DNA of 64,000 bases, from assembly GCF_022761035.1 (NCBI RefSeq), contig NZ_JAKWJP010000003.1, positions 248,001 through 312,000 of the forward strand, given 5' to 3'. Positions 7,068 through 17,070 of this stretch are shown piece after piece. This stretch comes from Microbacterium sp. SS28 (GTDB lineage: Bacteria > Actinomycetota > Actinomycetes > Actinomycetales > Microbacteriaceae). Every line of letters starts with the position of its first letter. The first letter of the stretch is position 1. The notes under the pieces were generated by a model, which was given only the letters and a program-made list of their open reading frames with translations, had not been told where the DNA came from and did not search any database. A program made the position numbers and the translations under genes.

Positions 7068-10000
7068 ATGCCGAAGATGTCATCCCTTCTGGTCGCGCCG
7101 CTCGCGATCGGCGCGCTCGTGCTCTCCGGAGCCCTCGTCGCGCCGCCCGCAGCGGCTGCGGCATCCGTCCCCGCCGTACCGGCCGCCGTGCAGGCCGCCG
7201 GCATCGACGACCTGCCGACCCTGACGTACGACGACATGGCCGCATGGGCGGAGGTGCTCGTCAACGGCGACGATGTCGAGCGCGACGCGGAGGGCGCGCC
7301 GTTCAACACATTCGGCGGCTTCGGTTCGGTGTCGTGCAACAACACGTCGAACCTGCTCCTGGACTACAAGGAGGAGCAGCCCGAGGTCTACTGGCGCATC
7401 ATGCACCTCATCTTCGACCCCGAGACGGGTGCGGGGCTCAAGCACATCAAGGTCGAGCTCGGCGCCGACAACAACACGTCCTCGGGTGCCGAGCCCGCCA
7501 CGAAGCGCTCGGCCGACGAGCCCGCGAACGTGCTGCGCGGCGCGGGCTTCCACTTCATCGCCGACGCCAAGTCGATCAACCCGCACATCGAGGTCGAGGC
7601 GCTCCGGTGGGGCGAGCCGTCGTGGACCGGCGGCGATCTGAACAAGCGCTACCAGTGGTACAAGGAGACGATCGACGCCGCGTACGACACGTACGGCGTC
7701 GAGTTCGACTACATCAGCCCGTCGCAGAACGAAGTGCACGCGAGCTACATCAACAGCGAGCTCGCCTGGACCGTGGACTTCGCGCAGCGCCTCGAGCAGG
7801 ACGCCGAGAAGGCCGGCGCCCGCTACGACTACTCGAAGATCAAGATCGTCGCGCTCGACTCGTACCGCAACGTCGGCGCCGTCTCGCGGGCGATCCTCGC
7901 GAGCCCCGCGGCGCTCGAGCAGGTCGACGCCGTCGGCTACCACTACGACATCGCGGGCGACCCCGCCCTCACGCGGCTCAACAAGGAGTTCGGCATGGAG
8001 GTGCTGTACTCCGAGGGCGTCGCGCCCATGATCGACCCCGAGTACCGCATCAACGCCGACCCCGCGCGCGGCGGCATCGGCGGCACGGTGGGCGCCGTCG
8101 ACATCGCCGACCGCTTTATCACGGCGTACCGCTGGAGCGGCACCGAGCCGAACCCCGGCCACATGACGACGTTCCTCTTCCAGCCCGCAGTGAGCGCGAT
8201 GTACGAGGGTTCGCAGTACTCGCCCAAGCACCTCATCCGCGCGTCCGACCCGTGGTCGGGCTACTACGAGGGCGGCGTCGGCATCACGATGGTGCGCCAC
8301 TTCATGCAGTTCATCGAAGAGGGCTGGGAGTACGTCGAGGGCGCCTCGGGCGGCGACGGCACGAAGGGCGACGGCGGCACGAACGTCGACTCGTCGACCC
8401 GCACGATCCTGACGCTGCGCACGCCGAAGGCGGAGACGGATGCCGGAGCCCCGGCCGAGTTCACGCAGGTGCACGCCAACAACACGTCCAAGACCCGCAG
8501 CTTCGAGGTCAAGGTCGCGAACCTCGGCACCGACGACGACACGCCGCTCGCGGTGTGGGAGACGCGCGGACCCGACGCGGGCGAGGCGTACGACGCCAAC
8601 TACTTCCAGCGGATCGGCAAGGTCGTTCCCGTCCGCACCGAGACGATCGGCGGCGCCCCGCACGACGTCTACCGCGTGCAGGTCCGGCCGTACTCGATCC
8701 TGACCCTGTCGACCCTCGCCGACGGCATCCACGGCACGACGACCGAGTACGCCTCGGGCCAGTACGCGTCGCCTGCGGCCGACACGGTGCTCGAGCTGCC
8801 CTACACCGACGACTACGAGTACGCCGGCTACGGCGAGACCCAGATCAACGGCGTCTCGATGGACTACCTCGAGCGGCGCGGCGGCAAGGTGCGCTACACG
8901 GCCGACCAGAACGGCGCCTTCGAGGCCGTCGACTCGGGCACCGAGCGCGGCAGCGTCATGGAGCAGCGCATCCACGCGGGCAACCGCGGCTACACGTGGA
9001 ACGTGTGGGGCGACGGCTCGCAGCGCAACCCCTCGACCGCAAACCCCGCGACGGTCCTCGGCGACCACTCGTGGACGAACTACACCTCGAGCATCGACTT
9101 CCGGCTCGACGACGTCGTGCGCGACGCCTCGCTCGGCAACTTCGCGGGGCTCGGCGTGCGCCAGGTCGTGGCGGAGGGCGCCGACCTCGCCGGCTACAGC
9201 GTGCGCGTCTTCGACACGGGCCGGTGGGAGCTGCGCAAGCGCGACACCGTCGTGCAGCAGGGCACGACGTTCCTCTTCGACGCGTCCGCGTGGCACACGC
9301 TGAACGTCGAGGCGCGCGAGAACGTCATCACGGCCACGCTCGACGGGCAGGTGCTCGCGACGTACGCCGACACGAGCGCGACCCCGATCATGTCGGGCCG
9401 CATCTCGATCGTGAGCGGCTACTACAACACGTGGTTCGACGACCTCGCGATCACGCCCGTCGACGGGCTGTCGTGGCACGCCGTCAAGATCGACGACGCC
9501 GACGCGCGCGTCTCGTACCCCGGCGGCTTCGCCTTCACGCAGGCCGGCTACGCGCACCTCAACCGCACGCAGCACGTCCTGAGCACGGGCCGCTCGTTCA
9601 CGTTCGAGATGAACGGCACGGGCTTCAACCTGCTCGGTGCGACGGCGGCCGCGAACCTCTCGGTCACGGTCGACGGCGAGCCGGCACGCACCGCGACGGT
9701 CGGCGCCACCGGCAATCGGCAGACGTCGTACTGGCTGCGCGGTCTCGCCGACGGCCCGCACACCGTGACGGTGCGCGTCACCTCGGGCACCTTCACGCTC
9801 GACGGCATCGACGCGCTCATCGGCGGAACCGTCGCGGGTCCCGTCGACCCCGCGATCAAGCCCGTCGCGGTGCTCGACACGCTGCCGCGCTCGACGACGG
9901 CGCCCGGCGTCGTCCCGGCGCTGCCCGCGACGCTCCGTGCGACGAGCCAGGCCGGCGGCACGATCGACGCGCCCGTCACGTGGCAGGCGACGCCCGGGCA

Positions 10001-12455
10001 GTTCGCGACGGCGTACGACATGGTGAAGATCGACGGCACGTTCGCGAACAACCCGTCGCTCACCGTGAGCGCGTACGTCGAGGTCGTGCCGCGCGGCATC
10101 CGCTACTTCGTCGACGCCAACGCGCCCGCCGACGGCCTCGCCTACCCCGCCTACAAGTCGGCGGCGGGCGACCAGCTGCGCAACGCGACGGCCGACGCCG
10201 CTTACACGACGGCGAGCGGCTGGGGCCGCGCCGGCACGTACACCGCGAAGGGACGCCTCAACCAGACGCCCTATGACAAGACGCGCGAGACCGGCTGGTA
10301 CACCGCCGCACCGGGCACGCCCATCGCGTACCGCTTCACGCTCCCCGCGGGCGAGTACGACATCGCGTCGGGTCACACCGAGTGGTGGAACCCCGGTTCG
10401 GGGCGCAGCCGAAAGGTCACGACGACGATCGGATACACGGATGCCGCGGGCGCGCCCGTCACGCAGACGATCGGCTCGCACACCTTCGCGAACGGGTCGC
10501 TCGGCTCGGCCGCCGTGCTGCGCGGCACCTTCACGCTGACCCAGGAGACGACAGTGACGTTTGCGGTCGCGGGGACGGGCGGCACCGAGGCGCCCGCCGT
10601 CAGCTGGATCGGCATCGCCGACAAGGCAGTCACGGTCGACAAGGCCGCGCTCGGCACGCAGCTCACCGCAGCGTCGACGGCTCCGCGCCGCGCCTACACC
10701 GAGGCGTCGTGGCAGAGCCTGCGCACCGTCGGCATCGGCGCGAAGGCCGTCTACGACGACCCGCTCGCGACGCAGGAGCAGGTGGATGCCGCGGCTGCGG
10801 CGCTCGCCGCCGCCGTCGGCGCGCTCGTCGAGGTGCCCTACCTCGCACTGTCCGACTACCGCATCGCGGCCGAAGCAGGGAAGGAGCTCGTGCTCCCCGA
10901 GTCCGTCCGGCTCGCGACCATCAGCGGCGTCGAGCACGACGTGCCGGTCACGTGGAGCGGCGAGCCCGCCCTGACGACGCCCTACACGGTCTCGGCCGTC
11001 GCGGGCAGCGCCGCGGGCACGGCCGTGACGCTCGACGTCGAGGTGGTCCCGGCGGGGCTCGCCTACTTCGTCGACGCGGCGTCACTGTACGGAGGCGGCT
11101 CATCGCCCTCGTACGACGCGGTCTCGGCGCTGCGCGGCGACCTGCTGCGCAACGATGCTCCGGACGGCGCGTTCGACGAGGCTGCCGGATGGGGCCTCGT
11201 GAACCCGATCGACTCGGGTGCCGGCTTCGTCGGCGCCAAGGCGCGCGTCACGGGCGACTACGACAAGTCCCGCACGACGGGCTGGTGGGCGAGTGCCGGC
11301 GGGTCGGTCGACTACCGGCTCACGCTTCCGGCCGGCTCGTACGAGCTGACGTCGGGCTACCAGGAGTGGTGGGGCGTCACGCGCCAGGTCGCGCCGAGCG
11401 TCACGATCGGCGACGAGGTCGTCGAGGGCTCGCCCGTGAACCTCTCGGCGTCGACGCCGCAGGGCGTCTCGACGATCGCCTTCGCGCTCGAGGCCGAGAC
11501 GACGGTGCTCTTCCGGGCCGCGCGGGGCACGGGATCGTCCGACCCCGTCCTCAGCTGGATCGCCGTCGCCGACCTCACGGTTGCCGGCACTCCGCGGAAC
11601 GCGACGGCGCGCAAGGCGTCCGACACCTCGATCGCGATCGGGTGGGATGCCTCGGCCCCCGCCGGCAGCGGATTCTCGGGCTACCGCGTGTACGAGAAGG
11701 GCGGCACCGAGCCCGTGTGCGAGACGGCGGAGCTGACCTGCACCGTCACGGGTCTCGAGCTCGGCTCGGCGCACGCCTACGAGGTCGCCGGCGTCAACGA
11801 GCTCGGTGAGGGCGCGCGGTCGGCGGCGACGGCATCCGTCACCCTCCCGGAGGTCCCCTCGAACGACGGCGCGACGAAGGCGCCCGGCAAGGGCGTGCTC
11901 TCGTCGAACGACGGGTGGGACACGGGCCTCAAGGACGGCACGTTCCAGGTCACGATGGACCTGTGGTGGGGTGAGAACGCGTCGAAGCTCAAGCTCTACC
12001 GCGACGGCGCTCTCGTCTCGTCGGTCTGGCTCACGATGGCGACGCCCAACGCCCAGAACGCGGTCGTCGACATCGCAGGGCTGCCGAACGGCACCTACGT
12101 CTTCACGGCCGAGCTCGTGAACTCGAAGGGCACGACCGCGACCGCACCGCTGACGGTCAAGGTGACCGACGCGTCGCCCGGCAAGCCGGTCCTCTCGGCC
12201 GACAACAAGGACGGCGACGGCGTCTACACCGTGACCGCCGACCTGTGGTGGGGCACGAATGCGACGTCGTACCGGTTCCTCGAGAACGGCGCGGAGGTCG
12301 CATCCGGAACCCTCGTCGCCGCGAGCCCCGCTGCGCAGCGCGCGACGCTCCCCGTGACGGGCAAGGCGAAGGGCTCGTACACCTACACGGTCGAGTTCAC
12401 GAACCCCGCGGGCACCACCGTGAGCGCACCCCTCAAGGTGACAGTCTCGAAGTAG
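7068..12455 (+). CDS. Secreted multimodular GH59-like beta-galactosidase
   Basis: 1795 residues. Signal peptide at 1-33 (hydrophobic core, A-A-A-A-A end). Catalytic part at about 80-440 resembles galactocerebrosidase-family GH59: G-G-F-G-S-V near 81, K-V-E-L-G-A-D with T-S-S-G-A-E-P, candidate acid/base Glu222 in S-Q-N-E-V, candidate nucleophile Glu316 in L-Y-S-E-G. A lectin-like beta-sandwich (640-790) ending W-F-D-D-L follows, as in GH59. Then: beta-sandwich (800-920), Ig-like P-V-T-W domain (930-1008), a module with E-W-W (1009-1187), a FIVAR-like helical segment (1190-1257), a second Ig-like domain and second E-W-W module (1258-1505), Fn3 (1506-1594), and two ChiA-N-terminal-like repeats with D-L-W-W-G. 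Likely extracellular, on galactose-containing glycans. ATG 7068 gives a proper signal peptide; the frame is open from 6948. Confidence 0.8.
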   Translation: MPKMSSLLVAPLAIGALVLSGALVAPPAAAAASVPAVPAAVQAAGIDDLPTLTYDDMAAWAEVLVNGDDVERDAEGAPFNTFGGFGSVSCNNTSNLLLDYKEEQPEVYWRIMHLIFDPETGAGLKHIKVELGADNNTSSGAEPATKRSADEPANVLRGAGFHFIADAKSINPHIEVEALRWGEPSWTGGDLNKRYQWYKETIDAAYDTYGVEFDYISPSQNEVHASYINSELAWTVDFAQRLEQDAEKAGARYDYSKIKIVALDSYRNVGAVSRAILASPAALEQVDAVGYHYDIAGDPALTRLNKEFGMEVLYSEGVAPMIDPEYRINADPARGGIGGTVGAVDIADRFITAYRWSGTEPNPGHMTTFLFQPAVSAMYEGSQYSPKHLIRASDPWSGYYEGGVGITMVRHFMQFIEEGWEYVEGASGGDGTKGDGGTNVDSSTRTILTLRTPKAETDAGAPAEFTQVHANNTSKTRSFEVKVANLGTDDDTPLAVWETRGPDAGEAYDANYFQRIGKVVPVRTETIGGAPHDVYRVQVRPYSILTLSTLADGIHGTTTEYASGQYASPAADTVLELPYTDDYEYAGYGETQINGVSMDYLERRGGKVRYTADQNGAFEAVDSGTERGSVMEQRIHAGNRGYTWNVWGDGSQRNPSTANPATVLGDHSWTNYTSSIDFRLDDVVRDASLGNFAGLGVRQVVAEGADLAGYSVRVFDTGRWELRKRDTVVQQGTTFLFDASAWHTLNVEARENVITATLDGQVLATYADTSATPIMSGRISIVSGYYNTWFDDLAITPVDGLSWHAVKIDDADARVSYPGGFAFTQAGYAHLNRTQHVLSTGRSFTFEMNGTGFNLLGATAAANLSVTVDGEPARTATVGATGNRQTSYWLRGLADGPHTVTVRVTSGTFTLDGIDALIGGTVAGPVDPAIKPVAVLDTLPRSTTAPGVVPALPATLRATSQAGGTIDAPVTWQATPGQFATAYDMVKIDGTFANNPSLTVSAYVEVVPRGIRYFVDANAPADGLAYPAYKSAAGDQLRNATADAAYTTASGWGRAGTYTAKGRLNQTPYDKTRETGWYTAAPGTPIAYRFTLPAGEYDIASGHTEWWNPGSGRSRKVTTTIGYTDAAGAPVTQTIGSHTFANGSLGSAAVLRGTFTLTQETTVTFAVAGTGGTEAPAVSWIGIADKAVTVDKAALGTQLTAASTAPRRAYTEASWQSLRTVGIGAKAVYDDPLATQEQVDAAAAALAAAVGALVEVPYLALSDYRIAAEAGKELVLPESVRLATISGVEHDVPVTWSGEPALTTPYTVSAVAGSAAGTAVTLDVEVVPAGLAYFVDAASLYGGGSSPSYDAVSALRGDLLRNDAPDGAFDEAAGWGLVNPIDSGAGFVGAKARVTGDYDKSRTTGWWASAGGSVDYRLTLPAGSYELTSGYQEWWGVTRQVAPSVTIGDEVVEGSPVNLSASTPQGVSTIAFALEAETTVLFRAARGTGSSDPVLSWIAVADLTVAGTPRNATARKASDTSIAIGWDASAPAGSGFSGYRVYEKGGTEPVCETAELTCTVTGLELGSAHAYEVAGVNELGEGARSAATASVTLPEVPSNDGATKAPGKGVLSSNDGWDTGLKDGTFQVTMDLWWGENASKLKLYRDGALVSSVWLTMATPNAQNAVVDIAGLPNGTYVFTAELVNSKGTTATAPLTVKVTDASPGKPVLSADNKDGDGVYTVTADLWWGTNATSYRFLENGAEVASGTLVAASPAAQRATLPVTGKAKGSYTYTVEFTNPAGTTVSAPLKVTVSK

Positions 12456-12470
12456 ATCGAAGGAGATCAA

Positions 12471-15400
12471 GTGAGAAATCACACTCAAGCGAATGCGCGC
12501 CGTCGGCGCCTCGCGGCCGCCGTCATCGGCGTGCTGCTGGCGTCGGCCCTCACTCCCGTGCTCGTCGCCGCGCCCGCGGCCGCGGCGACAGCGCCCCTGT
12601 CGGACGACTTCAACGACGGCGTCGCCGACGGGTGGACGCTGACGCCCAGCTCGCAGTGGTCCGTCGTCGCCGACCCGACGGACGCCTCGAACAAGATGCT
12701 CAAGCAGTCCCTCACCGCCAACGCCGAGGCCTACGCGATCAGCGCCGCGGGCTCCTACGACGACTTCTCGGTGAGCACCCGCATGATGTTCACGACGAGC
12801 CAGCTGGGTGCATATCCCGGGCTGATCGCTCGCCACAGCGATGCGAACAACTACTACATGTGCCGGATCAACAAGCTCGGTGAGAACCGCGTCGAGCTGA
12901 GCAAGAAGATCGCCGGCACGAGCACCGTGGTCGTGCAGTCGTTCTCGATGACACCCGTCATCAACACCTGGTACACGATCCGCATGACTCTGCAGGGGAG
13001 CACGATCCGCTGCTACGTCAATGACCTCCGCATCGGCGAGATGACCGACTCGGCACTGGCATCGGGCAAGGCCGGCTATCGCACCAACTGGGACGCGGAC
13101 GCCTTCGACGACTTCACCGTCGCTCCGCTGCCCGCCACGACGATCGCGGCGCCCGAGGGCCCCGCCGTCAGCGCCACGACCTCCGAGACGACGATGAACG
13201 TGTCCTGGAACCCCGTGCCGGGGGCGGAGAAGTACCGCGTGTACCGCTCGACGACGGCAGGCGGGAGCTACATCAACGTCTCGGCGGGCGCAGGCACGTC
13301 GTTCACGGATGCCGGGCTCACCCCGGGCACGACCTACCACTACAAGGTCTCCGCCGACCAGGGCGGCCTCGAGTCGGCGCAGTCGGCGAGCGCGTCGGCG
13401 ACGACGATCGTCGCGGCTCCGTCGGCGCCGACCACTCCGACGCTCATCAAGTCCAGCTCCTCGTTCGCCGAGTTCCGCTGGGCGGGCGCCGACAACCGGG
13501 CGTCGAGCTACACGGTCTATCGCGCGACGACGCCCGGAGGTCCGTACACGGCGCTGAAGTCGCTGGCTCCCGTTCCCGGGTCCGCGCTCACGGCGCTGCA
13601 GACGACCGGCCGCGACAGCACCGTCGAGCCCGGCCAGACGTACTACTACGCGATCTCGGCGACGAGTTCGGGCGGCGAGTCCGCGAAGTCGGGAGAGCTG
13701 GCCGTGACGATCCCCGTCGGGCAGTCCGACCTCATCGTCAACGGAGGGCTGTGGTTCGACAGCGACGACAATCCCATCCAGGCGCACGGCGGCGGCGCCA
13801 TCAAGGTCGGCGACACGTACTACTGGTTCGGCGAGGACAAGACGCACAACTCGTCGACGTTCTGGAACGTCGCGGCGTACAAGTCGAACGACCTCGTGAA
13901 CTGGACCTTCGCGAACAGCGTCCTGACGAAGGACGCCGCTCCCGAGCTCGGGATCGACCCCGCGACGGGCCGCTCCTACTCGAAGATCGAGCGTCCGAAG
14001 GTGCTCTACAACGAGGCCACGGGCAAGTACGTCATGTGGGGGCACAAGGAGCTCGCCGCGAACTACAACGAGGGCAAGGTCGCGGTCGCCGTGAGCGACA
14101 CCGTCGACGGCGACTACAGCTACCTCGGATCGTTCAACCCCGACCCCGTGATCGGCGGGACCGGCGACTCCGACCCGAACACGGGCGACCAGTCGCGCGA
14201 CTTCACGCTCTTCCAGGACGAGGACGGCACCGCCTACCTCGTGTCGGTCGCGCGCAGCAACCTCGACATCAACGTCTACCGGCTCACCGACGACTACACG
14301 AACGTCGAAGAGCGCGTCAACGTCCTCTGGCCCGGGCAGCGCCGCGAGGCGCCCGCCATCCTCAAGGACGACGGCAAGTACTACATCTACACGTCGGGTC
14401 AGTCCGGCTGGGCGCCCAACCAGGGCAAGTGGTCGGTCATGAGCTCGCTCGAGGACACGAGCAACCCCAGCCCGACCCTCAACGACTACGGCAACAACTG
14501 GACGTGGGCGACCCAGCCGGCGTTCATCCTGCAGGTGCAGGGCACCGAGACCACGACCAGCATCCTGGTCGGCGATCGGTGGCGGCCCCTCGCGCTCGGG
14601 ACGTCCGAGACCATCTGGATGCCGATCGTGCACAATGCGGACGGCGTCCCCGTGCCGACCTACAACGCGAAGTTCTCGTTTGACGTCGCAACGGGCAGGA
14701 TCGTCGCACCGGAGATCACCCAGTACCCGATCGCCTCGGCGACGGCGACGAGTACGAGCACGTCGAACCCGGGTCTCATCGCCCGCAACGCGATCGATTC
14801 GAGCTACTCGACGTACTGGCAGTCCTCCGCCGCGCCGACCACGGCGAACCCGGTCAGCTTCACGCTCGACCTCGGGGAGTCGAAGCAGATCGGCCGGCTC
14901 GATCTCAGCACGCGGTCGGTCGGCGGATCGGAGGCGTACACGCGCTACAAGCTCTACGGCTCGAACGACGGCACGACGTTCCAGGCGCTGCTCGCCGACC
15001 GATCGACGAGCATCGACCTGGGCTTCACGTCCGACAACATCGAATCGGCCGATCCGTGGCGGTACCTGCGGCTCGTGATCACGGGACATGTGAACTTCGT
15101 CAACTCCGCCAACGGGGCGACCGGCATCTACGACGTCAAGGTGTGGTCGAAGGCCGAGAACGCGATCACGTTCGACGAGCTGCCGCAGCGTGCGTTCGGC
15201 GATGCCGACTTCGACCTCGAGGCGACGTCGCAGTCGGGCCTGCCGGTGTCGTTCGCGGCGAGCGGCGCATGCACCCTCTCGGGCACGGCGGTTCACCTCG
15301 TCGGCGCGGGCGAGTGCGCGGTCACGGCCTCGCAGGCGGGTGACGGAACCTACAAGGCCGCCGAACCCGTGACCCGGACCTTCACTGTCGTCCCTGCGAC

Positions 15401-16079
15401 GCCGAAGGTCTCGGTCGCCGCGGGCGGAACGGTGCACACCGACTTCAGCGGCACGATCAACCTCGCGGTGTCGGACTTCGACACCGCGGCGGCCGACCTC
15501 GTGCTGAGCGTCGAGTCGAGCAACCCCGCGCTCGTGCCCTCCGCCAACGCGGTGCTGGGCGGATCGGGCGAGCAGCGGACGCTTCGGGCGACCACCGTCT
15601 CGGGCCGCACCGGCACGGCGGTGCTCACGGTGACCGTCTCGGACGGCGAGCGCACGTCCACCGTGACTGTCACGGTCGTCGCGGGCAGCGGCGCGAGCGA
15701 GACGATCGACGGCACCGAGGGTGCCGACATCGTCTTCGCCGGTGACGGCAGAGACACCGTGCGCGGCTTGGGCGGCAACGACCTGCTCGTCGGCGGCCAG
15801 GGCGACGATGTGCTGGTCGACGGCGGCGACGGCGACGATGTCGTCACCGGCTCGACGGGCAAGGACCGGGTCGACGGCGGCGCCGGCTCCGATGTCGTCA
15901 TCGGCGCGGCAGGTGACGACGTGCTCACCGGCGGTGGCGGCGACGACGTGCTGGATGGCGGCGCCGGCGCGGACTCCCTGACCGGCGGCGCGGGAGCCGA
16001 CGCCTTCCGGGGCGGGAGCGGCGCCGACAACCTCGCCGACTTCGCCGCCGCGGAGGGCGACACCACCGACGGAAGCTGA
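12471..16079 (+). CDS. Secreted GH43 exo-beta-1,3-galactanase-like enzyme with RTX repeats
   Basis: 1202 residues, GTG start after a GGAG site 15 nt past the GH59-like stop. Order: signal peptide (to about 40), LamG-like sandwich (42-220), two Fn3 domains (229-313, 317-416), GH43 five-blade propeller (420-750), F5/8C CBM32-like domain (752-893), an MBG-type Ig-like domain (897-973), another beta-sandwich (977-1077), and about 120 residues of RTX-type G-G-x-G-x-D nonapeptides (1079-1201). The GH43 part opens Q-A-H-G-G-G and later has R-R-E-A-P-A and T-S-G-Q-S-G-W. These are typical of subfamily 24 exo-1,3-galactanases, which lack the usual catalytic-base Asp. Likely acts extracellularly on type II arabinogalactan with the upstream GH59-like enzyme. 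The RTX tail is unusual here. Confidence 0.85.
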   Translation: MRNHTQANARRRRLAAAVIGVLLASALTPVLVAAPAAAATAPLSDDFNDGVADGWTLTPSSQWSVVADPTDASNKMLKQSLTANAEAYAISAAGSYDDFSVSTRMMFTTSQLGAYPGLIARHSDANNYYMCRINKLGENRVELSKKIAGTSTVVVQSFSMTPVINTWYTIRMTLQGSTIRCYVNDLRIGEMTDSALASGKAGYRTNWDADAFDDFTVAPLPATTIAAPEGPAVSATTSETTMNVSWNPVPGAEKYRVYRSTTAGGSYINVSAGAGTSFTDAGLTPGTTYHYKVSADQGGLESAQSASASATTIVAAPSAPTTPTLIKSSSSFAEFRWAGADNRASSYTVYRATTPGGPYTALKSLAPVPGSALTALQTTGRDSTVEPGQTYYYAISATSSGGESAKSGELAVTIPVGQSDLIVNGGLWFDSDDNPIQAHGGGAIKVGDTYYWFGEDKTHNSSTFWNVAAYKSNDLVNWTFANSVLTKDAAPELGIDPATGRSYSKIERPKVLYNEATGKYVMWGHKELAANYNEGKVAVAVSDTVDGDYSYLGSFNPDPVIGGTGDSDPNTGDQSRDFTLFQDEDGTAYLVSVARSNLDINVYRLTDDYTNVEERVNVLWPGQRREAPAILKDDGKYYIYTSGQSGWAPNQGKWSVMSSLEDTSNPSPTLNDYGNNWTWATQPAFILQVQGTETTTSILVGDRWRPLALGTSETIWMPIVHNADGVPVPTYNAKFSFDVATGRIVAPEITQYPIASATATSTSTSNPGLIARNAIDSSYSTYWQSSAAPTTANPVSFTLDLGESKQIGRLDLSTRSVGGSEAYTRYKLYGSNDGTTFQALLADRSTSIDLGFTSDNIESADPWRYLRLVITGHVNFVNSANGATGIYDVKVWSKAENAITFDELPQRAFGDADFDLEATSQSGLPVSFAASGACTLSGTAVHLVGAGECAVTASQAGDGTYKAAEPVTRTFTVVPATPKVSVAAGGTVHTDFSGTINLAVSDFDTAAADLVLSVESSNPALVPSANAVLGGSGEQRTLRATTVSGRTGTAVLTVTVSDGERTSTVTVTVVAGSGASETIDGTEGADIVFAGDGRDTVRGLGGNDLLVGGQGDDVLVDGGDGDDVVTGSTGKDRVDGGAGSDVVIGAAGDDVLTGGGGDDVLDGGAGADSLTGGAGADAFRGGSGADNLADFAAAEGDTTDGS

Positions 16080-16093
16080 CCGACCCGAGAAGC

Positions 16094-16135
16094 GACGGAT
16101 GCCGCGCCCCCGTGAGCGGGGGCGCGGCATCCGTC
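16094..16135. terminator. Bidirectional terminator hairpin
   Basis: A perfect 19-bp stem, GACGGATGCCGCGCCCCCG at 16094-16112 and its complement at 16117-16135, with a TGAG loop. It sits between the convergent GH43 gene and the ABC importer operon and can serve both. No long T-run follows, as is common in high-GC actinobacteria. Confidence 0.85.
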
Positions 16136-16152
16136 TTCCTGTGTCTCCTGCG

Positions 16153-17070
16153 TTACTTGATCGACCCCCGCGTGACGCCGGAGATGACCCAGCGCTGGCT
16201 GAAGATGTAGACGATCAGCAGGGGCGCCATCGCCATGAGGTAGGACGCGAACGCCACCGTGTAGTCGGTGTTGAACTGACCCTGGAACACGTACTGCGCG
16301 AGCGGCAGGGTGCGTGCGGAGGGATCGGTCAGCACGACGAGGGGCATGATGAAGTCGTTCCACGCCCACACGCACGTGAGGATGCCGACCGTCGCGTTCA
16401 TGGGCATGAGCAGCGGGAAGATGACCGACCGGAACACCCGCCACGTCGACGCGCCGTCGATGCGCGCCGCCTCCTCGAGCTCGATCGGGATCGAGCGGAT
16501 GTAGGCCGTGTAGATGAAGATGTTCAGCGACAGCCCGTACACCGTGTACAGGATGATGAGTCCGGCCTGGTTGTCCAGGCCCAGAAGCGCCGTCTGCTTC
16601 ACGAGTGGCAGCATGATGATCGGGAACGGGATGAACAGCGCCGCCAGCAGGTAGAAGAACACTCCCTTGAAGAACGGTCGGTGGATGTTGCGGGCGAGCG
16701 CATACGCGACGACCGAGCTCGTGAGCAGCGTGAACACGACCGCGCCGACCGTGATGATCGCCGTATTGGCGAGCGCTTGCGGGAAGTTGGTCCGCTCCCA
16801 CGCCTCGGCGAAGTTGCCCCAGTTGACCGGGTTCGGCCATTCGAAGCCCGTGCCCGTCGTGAGCTGATCCGGTGTCTTGAGCGCCACGACGACCGCGAGG
16901 TAGAGCGGGATGAGGATCGTGAGCGAGCACACCGCGATCAGGGCGGTCGCCCACCAGTTGACCTTGCGGGTGTCGTCGTCGGTGTCGCCGCGGCGGCGCC
17001 TTCTGTCGTTCGCCGTGACCGCGTCGAGCTCTTGCTGCGCCTGCGACGGGACGTTGGTTGCGGTAGTCAT
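16153..17070 (-). CDS. Carbohydrate ABC transporter permease (MalG-like)
   Basis: 305-residue inner-membrane subunit with six predicted membrane segments. The EAA loop that contacts the ATPase is E-E-A-A-R-I-D-G-A-S near residue 210. The N-terminus is a cytoplasmic, Arg/Asp-rich stretch. ATG 17070 overlaps the stop of the upstream permease by one base (ATGA-type). The frame remains open upstream of this ATG, but that part is antisense-like read-through. It is last in the order GH36, binding protein, MalF-like, MalG-like, so alpha-galactosides are the likely cargo. No ATPase gene is present. Confidence 0.93.
   Translation of the reverse strand: MTTATNVPSQAQQELDAVTANDRRRRRGDTDDDTRKVNWWATALIAVCSLTILIPLYLAVVVALKTPDQLTTGTGFEWPNPVNWGNFAEAWERTNFPQALANTAIITVGAVVFTLLTSSVVAYALARNIHRPFFKGVFFYLLAALFIPFPIIMLPLVKQTALLGLDNQAGLIILYTVYGLSLNIFIYTAYIRSIPIELEEAARIDGASTWRVFRSVIFPLLMPMNATVGILTCVWAWNDFIMPLVVLTDPSARTLPLAQYVFQGQFNTDYTVAFASYLMAMAPLLIVYIFSQRWVISGVTRGSIK

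Noticed and set aside
11100..16130. Minus-strand open frame of 1676 codons opposite the GH59-like and GH43 genes
   Set aside because: It is the antisense shadow of high-GC genes: Arg/Gly/Val/Asp-rich low-complexity translation with no domain, while the plus strand has clear enzyme motifs. The same holds for the minus-strand frame at 7080-10937.
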